Assembly: GCF_901709675.1 (NCBI RefSeq)
Contig: NC_051094.1
Location: forward strand, 4,739,001-4,803,000
Reading direction: 5' to 3'
DNA from: Syngnathus acus
Taxonomy: Eukaryota > Chordata > Actinopteri > Syngnathiformes > Syngnathidae
DNA length: 64,000 nucleotides
Position 1 is the first letter of the stretch; each line of letters opens with the position of its first letter. Positions 23,723-36,276 of this stretch are shown here, one piece after another. The position numbers and the translations under genes are program-made. The notes beneath the pieces were generated by a model. It did not search any database. It was not told where the DNA came from and saw only the letters and a list, made by a program, of their open reading frames with translations.

Positions 23723-26700
23723 ATGGGATGTGGCGTCGCCAAGTCCAGCCAGTTCCAAAAACACCCGGTCAAAGGTGAGCTTGTCATGTTCCGCAAAAAA
23801 CATTCAACAGGGAACTTTCAGTCATCAATGACGACATTTTCTTGCCTTTCTTTTTTTTTTTTTTTCTGCTGTGCTTGTTGCAGGCATCACATGTAAGCCA
23901 CATAAGTTCTTTTCCGTTGTGGTTAGTAGTTGGACAAGACGCTTTTAGTTTAGTTTAGTTTTAGTTTATTGTTTAGCACATATTATTATAACAAATAACA
24001 GTGCAGGGAGGGAGACGAAGCCTAGGGCTTGTAAGGAGCTCCACTCCTGTATAATCAAAGTGCACAACAAACAAAGTGCTGTGACATCAAATATTATTCA
24101 AGTGTTTAAGAAAGAAAAAAAATAATAATAATATATATATATATATATATAAATGAATAAACATCAATGAATAAACACAAGCATAACTAGCTAAATATTA
24201 AATCGTCATATTTATATATGCATATATACGAAAGTGAACGTATACATACATAAACAAATACACTATACAAAATGAGAAACAAGAGAAACAAAATTTGACA
24301 CTTTAGTGATGTTGAAACAATCAAAAAACACCAGGTAAGAAAATAGCTGAGCGGAAGCAGAAGAACTGCAAACAGAAAATAACAAAACAAGGAAGAATCA
24401 GGGTATAAATAGTGGTTTAAGTTGATGTTCTTAGTATGGATCAGCTGAGTGCGGTGGAGTAATTTTGGACTGGTAGGATCATGAGTGGAGAAGGTGGTGT
24501 TTCAGGTGCTTTCTAAAAGCAACCTGTGAAGATATGGATCGAATATGGATTGGTAGCTCATTCCAGAGTGAGGGCCCTCTAAAATGGATATTGTATTGAT
24601 GGCGTGATGTTCGACAGGACGGTGGGTGGAGATTGTCCCCCTGTCTTGTAGGATAAGAATGTAATTCCGATACAAATGCGAAGAAATTATGAAAAGTGGC
24701 TGGAAGACAGTGTTTCCTGTATATATATTTATGGGTGAGTAGACAGGTTTGATGAATATTTACTTTATCAATTGGCAGTAATGAATAGTTTCTAAACAAT
24801 GGTGCCGATGGTTCATATCTATTTGAAAAAGAGATCATTTTTAGGAACTTCTTTTGTATGATGAGTAATTTGCTGAGGTATGTTGGATATGTAGCTGCCC
24901 AGACTATGTTGCAGTAATTGAGTAAAGGAAAGAGGAAACTATAATACAGAGTGAGATGAGCAGACGGATGGACCAAGGGACAAACTTTTCGTAAGATACC
25001 TAGCGTTTTCATGGATCTTTTGCAAACCAAATCAATGTGTTCAGACCAGTTTAAGTGTTTATCTACTATAACTCCTAGGAATTTAGTGCTAGTAACTTGA
25101 TGGATTTCGTTATTATTTATGTAAATTTTGGCCTGTTCTTTGGGGTAAGATTTATTTATATTGCAGAAGATCATGAAGTTACATTTGTTTATATTGAGTG
25201 ACAACTTATTTATTTTGAACCATTTTGTAACAGCGTGCAACTCAGTATTCACACGTGCAATGAGGAAATTAAAATCCTCGTGGGTGGCAATGAGATTGGT
25301 ATCATCCGCAAATAACAAAGGAAGAAAATTTGAACAAGACATGGAAAAATCATTTATGTACACCAAAAATAATAGAGGACCCAATATTGAGCCCTGCGGG
25401 ACCCCAAATAGTATTTTAGATCTGTTGGAAGAACAACCATTTATATATACATATTGTTCTCTGTTGGCGAGATAGTTTGTGAACCATTTCAGGGCAGAAT
25501 CGTTCACTCCATATCTCTCTAGCTTAGCGATGAGGATCTTATGGTCGACAGTATCAAATGCTTTGCTTAAATCTAGAAAGACACCAAGAGCGAATTTCTT
25601 ATTGTCAAGAGCCGTTGAGATGTGGTTGGCAAGCTGAAGCAGTGCATGCTCAGTAGAAAACTTTTTGCGGAAACCGTATTGATGTTTATAGAGAATATTG
25701 TTTGTTTCTAGGTGCTTTGCCAATCTTGAGTAAACCAGTTTTTCTAGAATCTTGGAGAAGCAAGGAAGTACGGATATAGGTCGATAATTACCATATTCAT
25801 TAGTCTCACCAGCTTTGAAGATAGGAATGACTTTAGCAATTTTTAATTCTTGGGGTACAATGCCAAATTTTAAAGATAAGGAGAAAATGTGTGTTAGTGG
25901 AATTATTATTGAATGAATAATTTTCTTAATAAGTATGCTTCTGATCTCATCATGGCCAGGGGCCGAGTTTTTCAAGCTCATGACGATGTTGTAAACTTCC
26001 TCAACACTAGGAGGGTCAAGAATGGAGAGTGAAGGAAACTGCCCTTTAATAAGGCAACAGGGGCTTGTATCAGAGGTTGAGAAGCTAGATGCCAAGGTAG
26101 CGCCAACATTTACAAAGAAATCATTGAAACCATTAGAAATATCTATTGGGTTTGAATGAGCTCTATTCTTCCCCAGCATCTCATTTGGGGTCGATGTTTT
26201 TGATTTCTTGCGATGTAATAAATGGTTGATAAGATTCCACGTTGTTTTGATGTCACCGGAGGCTTGTGTAAATTTATCAGCATAGTAAGTTTGTTTGGTT
26301 TTCCTTAGTAAAGCTGTAAATCTGTTTTTATATTTCTTGTATGTTTCTATATTTATAGGGATGGGATTTGCAATAGATTTTCTATATAGTTTATTTTTTT
26401 TACGTGAAGATTTTTTTAGTTCATCCGTTATCCATGGTTTCCCCTTAGAGTTATTTTTACGACTAGAAGTTAAAGGAAAGGAGAACTCTAATGCATTTGT
26501 GAGTATTGTTAGAAGGGAGTGATAGGCTTTGTTGACATCTTGCAACAGGATAACCTCATCCCATGACACAGAGCTGATGATAGATATAAAAGATACCATG
26601 TTTTTCTCAGTAAATTTGCGGAATTTCATTTGATCTCCAATATGATCTTTGATTTCAGGACTACTATCATTGTGGATGAGATGGAAGACAGGTAGATGGT

Positions 26701-29700
26701 CGGATACATCACAGATCAAAAGGCCAGATGTTATCTTGTAGTCTAGAGAATTAAATAGGATATTGTCTATGAGAGTGGCCGTTGAGCTTGTGATCCTGGA
26801 GGGTTTGTTGATAAGAGGGAAAAAGTTTCTGGAATATAATGTATTCAGGAAGTCTGCTGTATGTGACTGCTTAGATTCAAGCAAATTAATATTATAGTCA
26901 CCAAGTAAGACACATAATTTGTTTTCTTTGTTTATAATTTCTAGAGTAGAGTCGAGGGAGAGTTTTGATTTGTTGTTGGGTTTTGCAGCAATAAGGGCGG
27001 CCGTGCTGATTCAGCAGTGGTACCGTCAGTATGTGGCACGCATGGAGATGAGGAGGAGGTACACCTGGCACATTTTCCAGTCCATCGAGTACTCGGGAGA
27101 GCAGGCTCAGATCAAGGTGAGGCTTTAACTTTAATGTCCATCACAAGTGGAGTTTGTTCATGCCACTTGTGTCTTGGCAGCTGTATAACTTCCTGGGCTA
27201 CCTCATGGACAACTTCACACCGTCGAGCAACGAACGTGAGCTGGACTCTCCGCAATATGAACTCCCGCATGGACACACCGACTGACTGGACTCCTCATGA
27301 GAAGATGTTGGTGTGACCTTGCAGGAAACCTGATCTCGCACATCTTTCGTGAGAACGAGGTGTGCCGCGACGCCGAGTGGGAGCGTTACTTCTGCTACAA
27401 GAATATCGAGGTGCCCGAGATCTACTCGGGACCTCACCTGTGCTTCCCTCTGACGCTGGAGCAGGCCGTCTACCTGGTGGAGGCCTTCCGGAACAAGAAA
27501 GTACGATTGATTGCCTTCTATTTGACATCACTGTGCTGCATTCAATGACGCTAGGACTAAAATATTGTTAACCGAAAGTGTTTGCCCGCTAATGCCGCCT
27601 TTTCGCCAACAGCAGCTGCACTCGCGCTACGTCCTGCAGCTCCTGTTGGAGACATGGAAGCTGCTGCGCATGTTGCCCAACATCAGCCGCATCTCCACCT
27701 GCCACAGCAAGGAAATCACCATTTGTGGTGAGACTTTGTTTGGCCATCCAATCGCTCGCTGCTCTGTGTTTGATACAAACATCCAACTGCGGCACGAATC
27801 GCCACCGCTAACCTTTCCTCCCTTCATGTCGACAGGAGATTTGCATGGGCAGCTGGAAGACCTGCTGTTGATTTTCTACAAGGTAAGCTTGCAAGCGACG
27901 TACACCAAATACACTTTGAGAAGCAGTCGGGCCACTCTACTGGTCTACCTGAGAGTGCTCGCCGTGCGACGTATGCTAACAGAACGGAACGCCATCCCTG
28001 GAGAAGCCTTACGTCTTCAACGGAGACTTTGTGGACCGAGGCAAGGACTCCATCGAGATCCTCCTCATCCTCTTCTCCTTCCTGCTGGTCTATCCCACCG
28101 AGGTGCACTTGAACCGAGGCAACCACGAGGACCACATCATCAACCTGAGGTAAACGAGCGACCTCCGCCGAGGCCCGGAAGACGCCAGCAAATAATTGTT
28201 GTCTTTCCTTGTTTGTGTTGACTGTTTCAGATACGGCTTCACTAAGGAAGTGTTGACCAAATACAAGGTAGGTTCCCTCCTTTGACATCTTCTCTATTTA
28301 AGCGACACAGGGCTGACACTGTCACTCCTCCTCGCCACTTAAGAGGATTAAAGGTCATTCGTTCGGATACTCGTAGGGCATTTGAGTTGATGTCAACCTT
28401 GGATGACTCGGACGGCTTTTTGTCATTTTATCTATTTAGTTATGAATTTATTTGTTTTATTTTTCATTCTGTTTATGTCATGTCAAAGTCTGTTAGTTCA
28501 GCACTGTTGAGCTTCCAAAATTTGCTTGCTAGCTCAATTTCAATCCATTCCGTCCATATGGCAAAAAGTTGAAATAATAAAGCGAGACAAGACCCAGTAG
28601 AGATTTTTTGTTTGTTCAGATGCACGGCAAACGGATCCTGAAGCTGCTCCAGAAGATCTTCAGCTGGTTGCCACTGGCGACGGTGATCGACCAGAAAGTT
28701 CTGGTCTTGCACGGCGGCATTTCAGACTCCACGGACCTCGGTTTGCTGGCTCGAGTGGACCGACACACTGTGAGTGGGCGACGGTTCCTTGTTTCTGAGT
28801 GAAACGTTCTCAACGCCGTGTTTTTGTTCAGTACGTTTCGGCGCTGAGGCCTCCCAAGAAGAGGAAGCAGCAGAGCTCCACGGGCACTTCCATCGACTCC
28901 GACATGGACGACGAGTGGGCCAATCACAGGCTCTTCCAGCGGCGGGCTTCATTCACATGTCCCAAGCCGATGGTGAGCCGCGACGGCTTCCTCAACCGCT
29001 CCCTGCAGGACTTTTCCGATCGGATCAAGGTCAACGTGGAGGGCGAGCTGAAGCACGGACAGCAGAGAGCCCCGTTGGTGCGTCTGGGGAGCTTTGGCGC
29101 CGAAAAACAAGCAGATGCCTCCTTTGACTCGGTCACTAGCGACACCGCCAAGGAAGAGTGGAAGCAGGTGAGTCGCGAGCAGAACATACGTTTTGTTCTG
29201 TGGATCCAAGCCACAGAGGTTCCTCCTTGGTCACGCGTCAACGGGTTCCCCAGACCGTAGACGTCATCCCCAAGCTGTCACAACGACGTCATTTACGACC
29301 TTTGCGCTCGGACCCGTGTACGGTGAACTAAAGCGCCCTGGCAGTTAGTAATCAACACTTGAGCGGCAGTTGCCCGAAGCATCTTGGCTTTCAAATGCGC
29401 TAATCCATGCGTCATTAATCCTCCCCAGGCGCAATCTGCTTTTCCACTGCTCCGTCATTACCTTAAGGAGCTGGAAAAGATCTGCTTCAGGTTCAGGCAA
29501 GCATGGCTGAGCGGGCTTGTCACGCTGATGCCTGTCTGAGTGACAAGCTAGCAAGAAAGGGAAAGCGACACAACAGGTGCCTCAGTTTTTAGTATCACTT
29601 CATTTGAAATGTGGATAAAAAAAAATCCCGGCCAAATCAGAGGCATTTAACGGGCTTGGGGAGGTCCAAGCATATTTCAGGAGGGGGGCAGCGCCCTCGC

Positions 29701-32284
29701 AAACCCCCTCTAGCACCGCCAGTGTATTCATTTTGATCAGGGCCATGGTTGAGGGACTGGACTTTGACGATCTCCCAGTCACACTCACCAAAGTCAACTG
29801 AGACAACTTCAAATGACAAAACAAAATTGTGCTGTTTTGCCAGATCCTGGACCTGCTGTGGAGCGACCCCATGTCGCAAGACGGCTGCATACCCAACGAA
29901 CTTCGGGGCGGCGGATGCTACTGGGGCCCCGACGTCACCGAGGACTTCCTGAGCAAGCACAACATGCAGTTCATCATACGCTCGCACGAGTGCAAGCAGG
30001 ACGGCTACGAGTTCTGCCACAATCGCAAGGTGACCGCCGACTCGGTCTTGTCCCGGTTGGTCCGGTGGTGGCGATCCCTTCCAGCAATAGTCTGGCCTCG
30101 GAATCAGGCTAGAGGACAAAGTGACAAGCTTTTGCCCTTTGACACAAAGGTCCTGACGCTCTTCTCGGCCTCCAATTACTACGACGTGGGGAGCAACCGA
30201 GGGGCCTACGTGAAGCTGGGCCCCAACCTCGTGCCTTACGTGGTTCAGTACCAGGCCAGCAGCATGACCAGAGAACTCACTGCCCGACAAAGGTAGCAGT
30301 TTCTCAAACTTTTTGGGTCCAGGCACTTAATCTTGCGCTTTTGATTTGAAGGTTCTTTGTGTCTTTGTGCGGTGTGCAGCATGGGGCAGACGGAGCGCTC
30401 GGCCCTCAAAGTCCTTCGGGAGCAGCTGTTTTCCCACAAGTCGGACCTCATTTGTGCCTTCAAAAGATTCGACTGCGACAACACGGGTGAGTCTCGGCAC
30501 GCAGGGCTCACGAAGTAGGGTATCTCAAAATGACCTCGCTAAATGAATGTGATGTCGATGATTGAGATCTTCAGAGTATCTCGCGTGCGGTTGCGGCTTG
30601 CAGGTCTGGTGTTGGTGACGGACTGGGCTACGGCGGTGGAAAGCGTGATGCGACTGGGCCTTCCCTGGCGGATGTTGCGCTCTCAGCTGGTCAGCGGCAA
30701 GAGCTCCGATGACCTCATCGATTACCAGCAGTGGTTCAACGAGCTCGCCATCAAAGGGGCCAACGCTGACGTAACGCTCTTTAAACTTTCTACGTTATTA
30801 TTGTTTCACCAAATTCCACATTTCCCCAGCAACGTAATTTTGTGCAGCTTCAATGTCTACAGAACCTGTCACAGTGATGTCTTTTTTTCATGCAGCACAT
30901 TGACCAGTGTCTGCTCGAGACCTTGTATCGCCATCGCTCCACCGTGGAAACCATCTTCAGGATCGTCGATACGGATAACTCAGGTCAAACACGCACGCTA
31001 ACACCACGTTCCAGCAAAGTATGGCAACGTTTTTCTTGAATCTGCCACACAAATGTATGCCTGCCAAAAATGACTTCATCCGACTGTACAATATTTACTC
31101 ATTTTTTTGACTGCATTTAGTATTTTATGAATGATTCATTGTTATATACATTGTATATTTCTATTTTATTGTATTAAATGCTTAATTCAAATGCTAATTC
31201 TAATTCTGTCATGGATCGGATGGAGCAGGGCGACCAAATGCAGCTTGGACCAGGGTTTATTCAGCAAAACAAACTCATAGACTCGGCAAACCGACATGAC
31301 TTAACGAAATAACAAAAGGACTAACCGACAGGGACGCAAAACAAAGGACGTGAAGACATTAAGACAACAGGAACCAAAAGACATCACGACAACAACTACA
31401 CACAATGATCCGACCAGCGTGAGGGGCAGACAGGACTTATATACATGACAGGTAACAAGAGGCGGGTGAGAATAATCAAACTAATCATGGGCACACAGGA
31501 GGGGAGGGGCGAGCACACACACAGAAACCATGACAACAAACACATAGTGGAACGGCTGGGGACGAGACGTGACAAACTCATAAGTAATCAAATCTAAACC
31601 TTAAAATTATTTTTATTCATAGTACTTATAAAGTTACCCCCTTCCCCCCTGCATCTATATATGACCAGGCCAAAAGGATTCCCTCACACACACACACACA
31701 CACACACACAAGCTTGTGTGCTGACATTGTCGTCACACAGCATGTGTTTGTCACGTGATGTGTTGTGTACGCTAACGTGTGATGCACTAATCCCCGGCCG
31801 TGACGTCCTCTGGAATCTTCCTGATTAAAACGGGAGATTAACCCACCGATCTACTGCTCTTCCCTTCCTGGGGACACGAGACACATTTGTTTTTCTCCTG
31901 TCAGAAGCATTAGCTTGACTGTTTTTGACCAAAATGTACCTGAACAAAAGGCCCCAAAGTAACCGAAACGTTTTACAGTTCTCCGACACTTGTAGGTTGT
32001 TGGTAGTTAGTCTTTCTTTTTGATTCCCAGGCTTCATCTCGCCATCGGACTTCCGTCAGACGTGGAAGTTGCTGAGCGCGTACCTGAAGATGGAGATCAC
32101 AGACGAGGCCATCTCGGAGTTATCCGTGGCCATCGACAGCAACCGTGACGGGGCCATCGATATCGACGAGTTCATGGAAGCCTTCCGTCTCACCGACAAG
32201 AAGAGTCGACTGGAGAGGGGCCGCAGCATGTTCATGGCCACCGCGCCCGACCTCACCGCGCTCGACCAAGATGAACACGTTTGA
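23723..32284 (+). CDS. ppef2: Serine/threonine protein phosphatase with EF-hands 2
   Basis: This is a calcium-regulated PPP-family phosphatase of the RdgC/PPEF group, expressed in known vertebrates mainly in photoreceptors and sensory neurons. Exons are 23723-23774, 26989-27116, 27181-27235, 27325-27500, 27613-27727, 27836-27882, 27983-28149, 28231-28267, 28620-28769, 28832-29167, 29844-30029, 30150-30292, 30380-30486, 30604-30770, 30896-30983 and 32031-32284. They give 735 residues (human PPEF2 has 753) with every phase consistent. An IQ motif ([11 protein letters not shown]) follows an N-terminal MGCG, a likely myristoylation/palmitoylation site. Metal and catalytic motifs are GDLHG (about 176), GDFVDRG (205), GNHE (237), HGG (290) and RSHE (467-470). 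A variable insert of about 110 residues is encoded by exon 10. Two C-terminal EF loops start DTDNSG and DSNRDG. Wording favours PPEF2 over PPEF1. A TTTTAG just before the ATG suggests an upstream untranslated exon. Confidence 0.88.
23944..26980 (-). mobile_element. 5'-truncated LINE (CR1/L2/Rex1-like) filling ppef2 intron 1
   Basis: This non-LTR retrotransposon lies antisense to ppef2. It retains the C-terminal part of the endonuclease, the whole reverse transcriptase, a 3' UTR and a short tandem 3' tail of ACTAAA-type units near 23944-23965. Its reading frame continues upstream of the first Met to about 26975, so the 5' truncation falls inside the endonuclease, within roughly ten bases of the ppef2 exon 2 acceptor. 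The element makes up about 94% of the intron. Confidence 0.85.
24479..26884 (-). CDS. LINE ORF2 protein, reverse transcriptase (5'-truncated, otherwise open)
   Basis: The frame is open for 801 codons from the first Met and extends open for about 30 more codons upstream, reading GDYNINLLE of the endonuclease. The endonuclease tail has TLIDNILFN and SDHLPVF. Reverse transcriptase blocks are [23 protein letters not shown] and the catalytic FADD. The C-terminal part has [18 protein letters not shown], usual in CR1/L2-like ORF2. There are no internal stops, so the insertion is recent in evolutionary terms. It lacks a promoter, ORF1 and most of the endonuclease, so it cannot move on its own. The clade assignment rests on motif style and needs a tree. 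Confidence 0.88.
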   Translation of the reverse strand: MLESKQSHTADFLNTLYSRNFFPLINKPSRITSSTATLIDNILFNSLDYKITSGLLICDVSDHLPVFHLIHNDSSPEIKDHIGDQMKFRKFTEKNMVSFISIISSVSWDEVILLQDVNKAYHSLLTILTNALEFSFPLTSSRKNNSKGKPWITDELKKSSRKKNKLYRKSIANPIPINIETYKKYKNRFTALLRKTKQTYYADKFTQASGDIKTTWNLINHLLHRKKSKTSTPNEMLGKNRAHSNPIDISNGFNDFFVNVGATLASSFSTSDTSPCCLIKGQFPSLSILDPPSVEEVYNIVMSLKNSAPGHDEIRSILIKKIIHSIIIPLTHIFSLSLKFGIVPQELKIAKVIPIFKAGETNEYGNYRPISVLPCFSKILEKLVYSRLAKHLETNNILYKHQYGFRKKFSTEHALLQLANHISTALDNKKFALGVFLDLSKAFDTVDHKILIAKLERYGVNDSALKWFTNYLANREQYVYINGCSSNRSKILFGVPQGSILGPLLFLVYINDFSMSCSNFLPLLFADDTNLIATHEDFNFLIARVNTELHAVTKWFKINKLSLNINKCNFMIFCNINKSYPKEQAKIYINNNEIHQVTSTKFLGVIVDKHLNWSEHIDLVCKRSMKTLGILRKVCPLVHPSAHLTLYYSFLFPLLNYCNIVWAATYPTYLSKLLIIQKKFLKMISFSNRYEPSAPLFRNYSLLPIDKVNIHQTCLLTHKYIYRKHCLPATFHNFFAFVSELHSYPTRQGDNLHPPSCRTSRHQYNIHFRGPSLWNELPIHIRSISSQVAFRKHLKHHLLHS
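31208..31575. repeat. Possible interspersed repeat in ppef2 last intron
   Basis: A block of distinct, purine-rich composition begins TGTCATGG and ends CGTGACA, giving short inverted TGTCA/TGACA ends. The text style (GGGTTTATTCAGCAAAACAA early, then GGGCAGACAGGACTTATAT) resembles dispersed fish repeats such as solo LTRs or MITEs. No target-site duplication is clear, and the class is not determined. Confidence 0.35.
31681..31711. repeat. (CA)n microsatellite in ppef2 intron 15
   Basis: About 13 uninterrupted CA units. Confidence 0.9.
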
Positions 32285-32420
32285 ACGCAGCTCACAGCGT
32301 CACCAATCGCTGATTGACTTTGTGTGTGTGTGTTTTTTTTTTTTTTTGGAAAGACGTAATCCTTATAATGAACAAATATTTATTCTCTGTTGTATCACCG
32401 TTTCTTAGGCCACAAACTGG

Positions 32421-32426
32421 ATTAAA
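32421..32426 (+). terminator. Poly(A) signal ATTAAA of ppef2
   Basis: ATTAAA lies about 137 bp after the ppef2 stop. It is the first plausible signal in the sense direction. Confidence 0.45.
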
Positions 32427-34293
32427 GTGATTTGATTTTTCATCAGGTTGGTGCTGACTTGCCTTTAAAACATCCCCAGTTAATCAGTGTTGTGCAATCA
32501 GATCATTTCAGTTGTTTGATGTTTCCGCAAGTCAGTTGTACAAGTTAAGTCACATTAATGACGACAAAAGTTTTGAAATGTTTCAGCTCGGGCTCCTTTT
32601 TTCCCCATACATATCACAAAAGCCTGAGATTTGAACGGGTGTGTAGACTTTTTCCATCCACCGTATGTTTACTGTAGAAAGAGTTTGTGTGTTTCATATG
32701 TGCAAAGCTGCTGTACTGTGTTTAAAAAAGGTTGTTCTACTCTTTCATTTGAACTTTTATCGCTTTTTTTAAAAAGTTTTTTTTAATTACGTTAATACAT
32801 ATTTACTATGTAAATATAGTCTAAGTATGAAATTAATATTCCAGCTGTTATGTACATTTTTATTTAATGTACGTTAAAAAATTTAAAAAACACACATTCT
32901 GTCCTTTATAGTGTTCAATTTAGATTTTAAATCCCATTTAAAAAAAAAAATCTTGCGTATTTGTCAGTGAAAATACATTGTGCAAATGTGCTGTTGATGA
33001 AAGTAGGATACGCTTCAAAACAATTTTCATCTACAATTAGTTTTCTTTTGTTCTGACTTTCTCCAGATCTTCATGGGCATCCAAAAGTAGAATACGTATT
33101 ACATGTTTATATTTTGAAGCTATGCGAATTTTGCAGAATCTTTCCGAGCAGTGTCGTAAAGTTACCACAAGAGGGTGCTAAAGACCACTTAGTAAAAGTT
33201 TAGGTGGCTCTTTACAAGAATCCTGCGAACGTTTATAATGGAATGAAAAGTTTTATTGATGGGGTTTCGGGTGTTTAATGGATGACATTATCAAGGTAAT
33301 TGTCTTGATATTATAGTACACATCAGTTGTGGTTAATAACATACGAGTATGTTCAGTAAAGCCTTTCAAATTAGGGTTCAGATTTCAAAATCGGGTTTAA
33401 AATTAGGGTTAAGAAATAGGGATTCAAAGTAGGGTCAGGGTCTCAAAGTACAGTTTCATAGTAGGGTTAGGGTTTCAAAGTAGGGTTTCAAATTAGGATT
33501 AGGGTTTTAAAATTGTGTTTCTAAATAGTGTTTCAAACTAGGGTGAGTTTCAAAGCAGGGTTTCAAATCATGAGGTTCTTCCCCAGTGCCAACTTTGACT
33601 CACTGTCATCTTTTTGCGGCCTGTTGTGCTGTCTTCTTTTTGCTGACTTCATCTTCTCTTTGCATGTGAGCAAGTATTTTTTCCTAACAAATTCCTTTTT
33701 TCCTTTCAAGGTCATTGACCTTACAAAAATTGCCATTCTCAGCTGCAGTATTCAAAATGTATGGAACTATGCACAGCATGATCATGAAGTTGAACAAAAT
33801 AATATACAAATAAAGTTCTTTTTAAAAAAGCCACGTGTGAAGGGCACCTTTAGGTCATTTAATTTTAGTATTTTTTGAACACTTTTACATGAACAGATGT
33901 TGAGCTCTTCTTTCTACGCTTATGGAAGAGTCCAGAAAAGACAAACATAAACGTGTCCCGTGATGCAATAGCTTACGGCTGGACTAGTAACCTTTCACTC
34001 TGCACACTTACATCAATGCAAACAAATTTGCAATATGTGTGCTTTTCACTATCTGGGTCATCATGTAGTCAATGTCGGACAAAGCGCACCAAATGACATG
34101 GCAGTATAACCAATAAATGCAACTAAAAGAAAATAATAAACTCTGTAGTGAAAAATGTATATTTAAAGAAATCTATAAAATACATAAACAATATAAAGTG
34201 GTGTACACTATTGCATATGAAAACAAAAGGAACTTCGAGATGAAATATGTCAGAAATGAAGAGCAGCAGGCCACTGTGTACTTGATGGCAAGC
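32427..34293. other. Intergenic between convergent ppef2 and scarb2
   Basis: AT-rich sequence with no supported gene. It includes a degenerate TTAGGG-type repeat at about 33370-33570, listed separately. Confidence 0.45.
33370..33570. repeat. Degenerate (TTAGGGTTTCAAAG)-type tandem repeat
   Basis: Roughly ten diverged units contain AGGGTT followed by TCAAAGT or TCAAAT, for example TAGGGTTAGGGTTTCAAAG around 33462-33480. The unit length varies (about 12-30 bp). It is telomere-like only in the TTAGGG core. Confidence 0.6.
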
Positions 34294-34740
34294 TTTATTT
34301 TCTTGCAAATACACTAGAAACGTTTACAAAAGTTCTGTAAGAAAGGTGTGTGCAGTGGAAATTATCAAAACTCAAAACGAGTAGTACTTGGAATTTTTCT
34401 TTTTCACCTCTCCTGCCAAAGGGGGGGGGGGGGGGGATTGTCATTCGGAAAACCAAAAACAACAACCATCAAACCAGTGTGACGTTGCCCGTAACGGAAA
34501 GAGGCGCAAATTGAAACGTGTTGGGACCCCGAGTAGGTTTATGGCACGACTGCTGGTCCCTGAATAGTGAGAGAGAGGAGGAGGAGGAGGAGGAGGGGAA
34601 GGAAGCGGAGGGGGGGGGGGGCGTCATTCATCTTATTCGTCACATCAAGATAATCAGCCTGGCCATCAAAGCCCTCCAGTTTGACAATATTAGCATGTTA
34701 GCATCAGCTACATATTTTATTTTCCCCACAACTTTTTTTG

Positions 34741-34858
34741 TTCAAACTTCAAAAAATAATTGAAATCAAATTGGACCCAAGTGGTACTTGACAAAAATGT
34801 TCAAACTTCAAAATATAAATGAAATCAAATTGGACCCAAGTGGTACTGGACAAAAACT
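34741..34858. repeat. Two-copy 59-bp tandem duplication
   Basis: Copies start at 34741 and 34800 with TTCAAACTTCAAAA and share an ATCAAATTGGACCCAAGTGG core, differing at a few positions. Confidence 0.85.
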
Positions 34859-36276
34859 ACACACAAAAAAACCCAAAAAACTGACAATTCCAGGGGGAAC
34901 ACCCAAACATAAATACGCGGCCCTGTTATAAAAACCATTCATTTGTCCACACAACTCTGTATTGCTTTTATCTTACATAATAAAACTAATAATACTGAGA
35001 TTCCACGCCAAAGTGTTCCTTTTTCGGCCTTGATGTCAAGAAGGCACAGCAGCGAATACGGTGGCACAAGGCGAAGGGGGGAGAAAAAAAATATAGGGTT
35101 CGCGGCACAGGGATGTCTTTGGTCACAGGTCGTGAGTAAGGTCTCCAAAAAGGTTATGGTGGCATTGTGAATGGTCCTAAAAATATAAAAATGTCGGAAT
35201 TAACCATGCTGGCAAAATCAAAAGAAGTGCTAAAAGTAAACAAACCGTCACACTTTTAAGAAGTCAAACGTCAAAAAAGTGGTTCAATTTTTTCCCCCAA
35301 AAAATATTCCTAACTATGGGTTCTTTTTTGAGCTTGCCTGCAGTTGGAACAAAACAACAGATCCAACCCATAATGAAAGCAAAATGCACTGGAGCCCTTA
35401 ACACTGACCTAAAAAGAATTTGCCTCGGTACAGTAAGCATTTTTTCTCTTGGTCACAAAATAACCAAACTCTTTGAAACCGTTAGATTGCCAGCAGGCTT
35501 AAAGTTCTAAAAAAAAAAAAAAGTATCCCAAGCAGTTTGCTAAGCATTTTTTTGCAACAGTTTCCTTTGCAAAAGTTTCCAAAAATATCCCTACTGCTGA
35601 CGAGGATTTGTTCTTTACCCAGCTAGCCCAAAGTGGATGACACGTGTCGTATCACATACATGACATAAAAAAAAATAAAAATAAAGTTTCCATCAGGTGG
35701 TTTGGTTCAGTAGTTAACATGATTTTGGGGTTTCAAAGTACACTAGATGGTTGGTCCGACAGTTAACGTAACTAAACCGTTGGTGAAGATGTAGATTAGG
35801 GTGTTAACAAAATGCTACAAGTGGAATTGAACAAATCTTTTTGCAATTATTTCCATTAGTGTGCTGGATATTGACAAAATTTATATTGCGTAGTGTTGAT
35901 GTTGCTCATTTAACATCCATCCATCCATAACAATTATTGTTAATCTGAACCACACCAAATCGATGGAAACTTTTCACACAAAGGAAAAAAGGCCTTTTAG
36001 TAAACTAAATAAATGACCACAGTGTTGTTGTTGAACGTACGTCACAAACGTACGTCTCGTTGGATTTTAAGCTCACAGAAAGTTTGACTGGAATGGCAGC
36101 GTGAAGACGACTCGGAGGAACGTCCACAGCTTATTGGCTGGCCACTTCTGAGCAGCAAAGACACAAAAGTGAAATGTCGTGTACAGCTGGATCAACTGCT
36201 GTAGAAACATCAAAAACAAGGACAAAAAAAATACACATGGGGCACATTTTCCAGGCAAAAAGTGTGTGTGTCTGGA

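Noticed and set aside
29637-30326. 229-codon minus-strand frame opposite ppef2 exons 11-12
   Set aside because: It is the antisense shadow of GC-rich ppef2 exons, with no independent motif.
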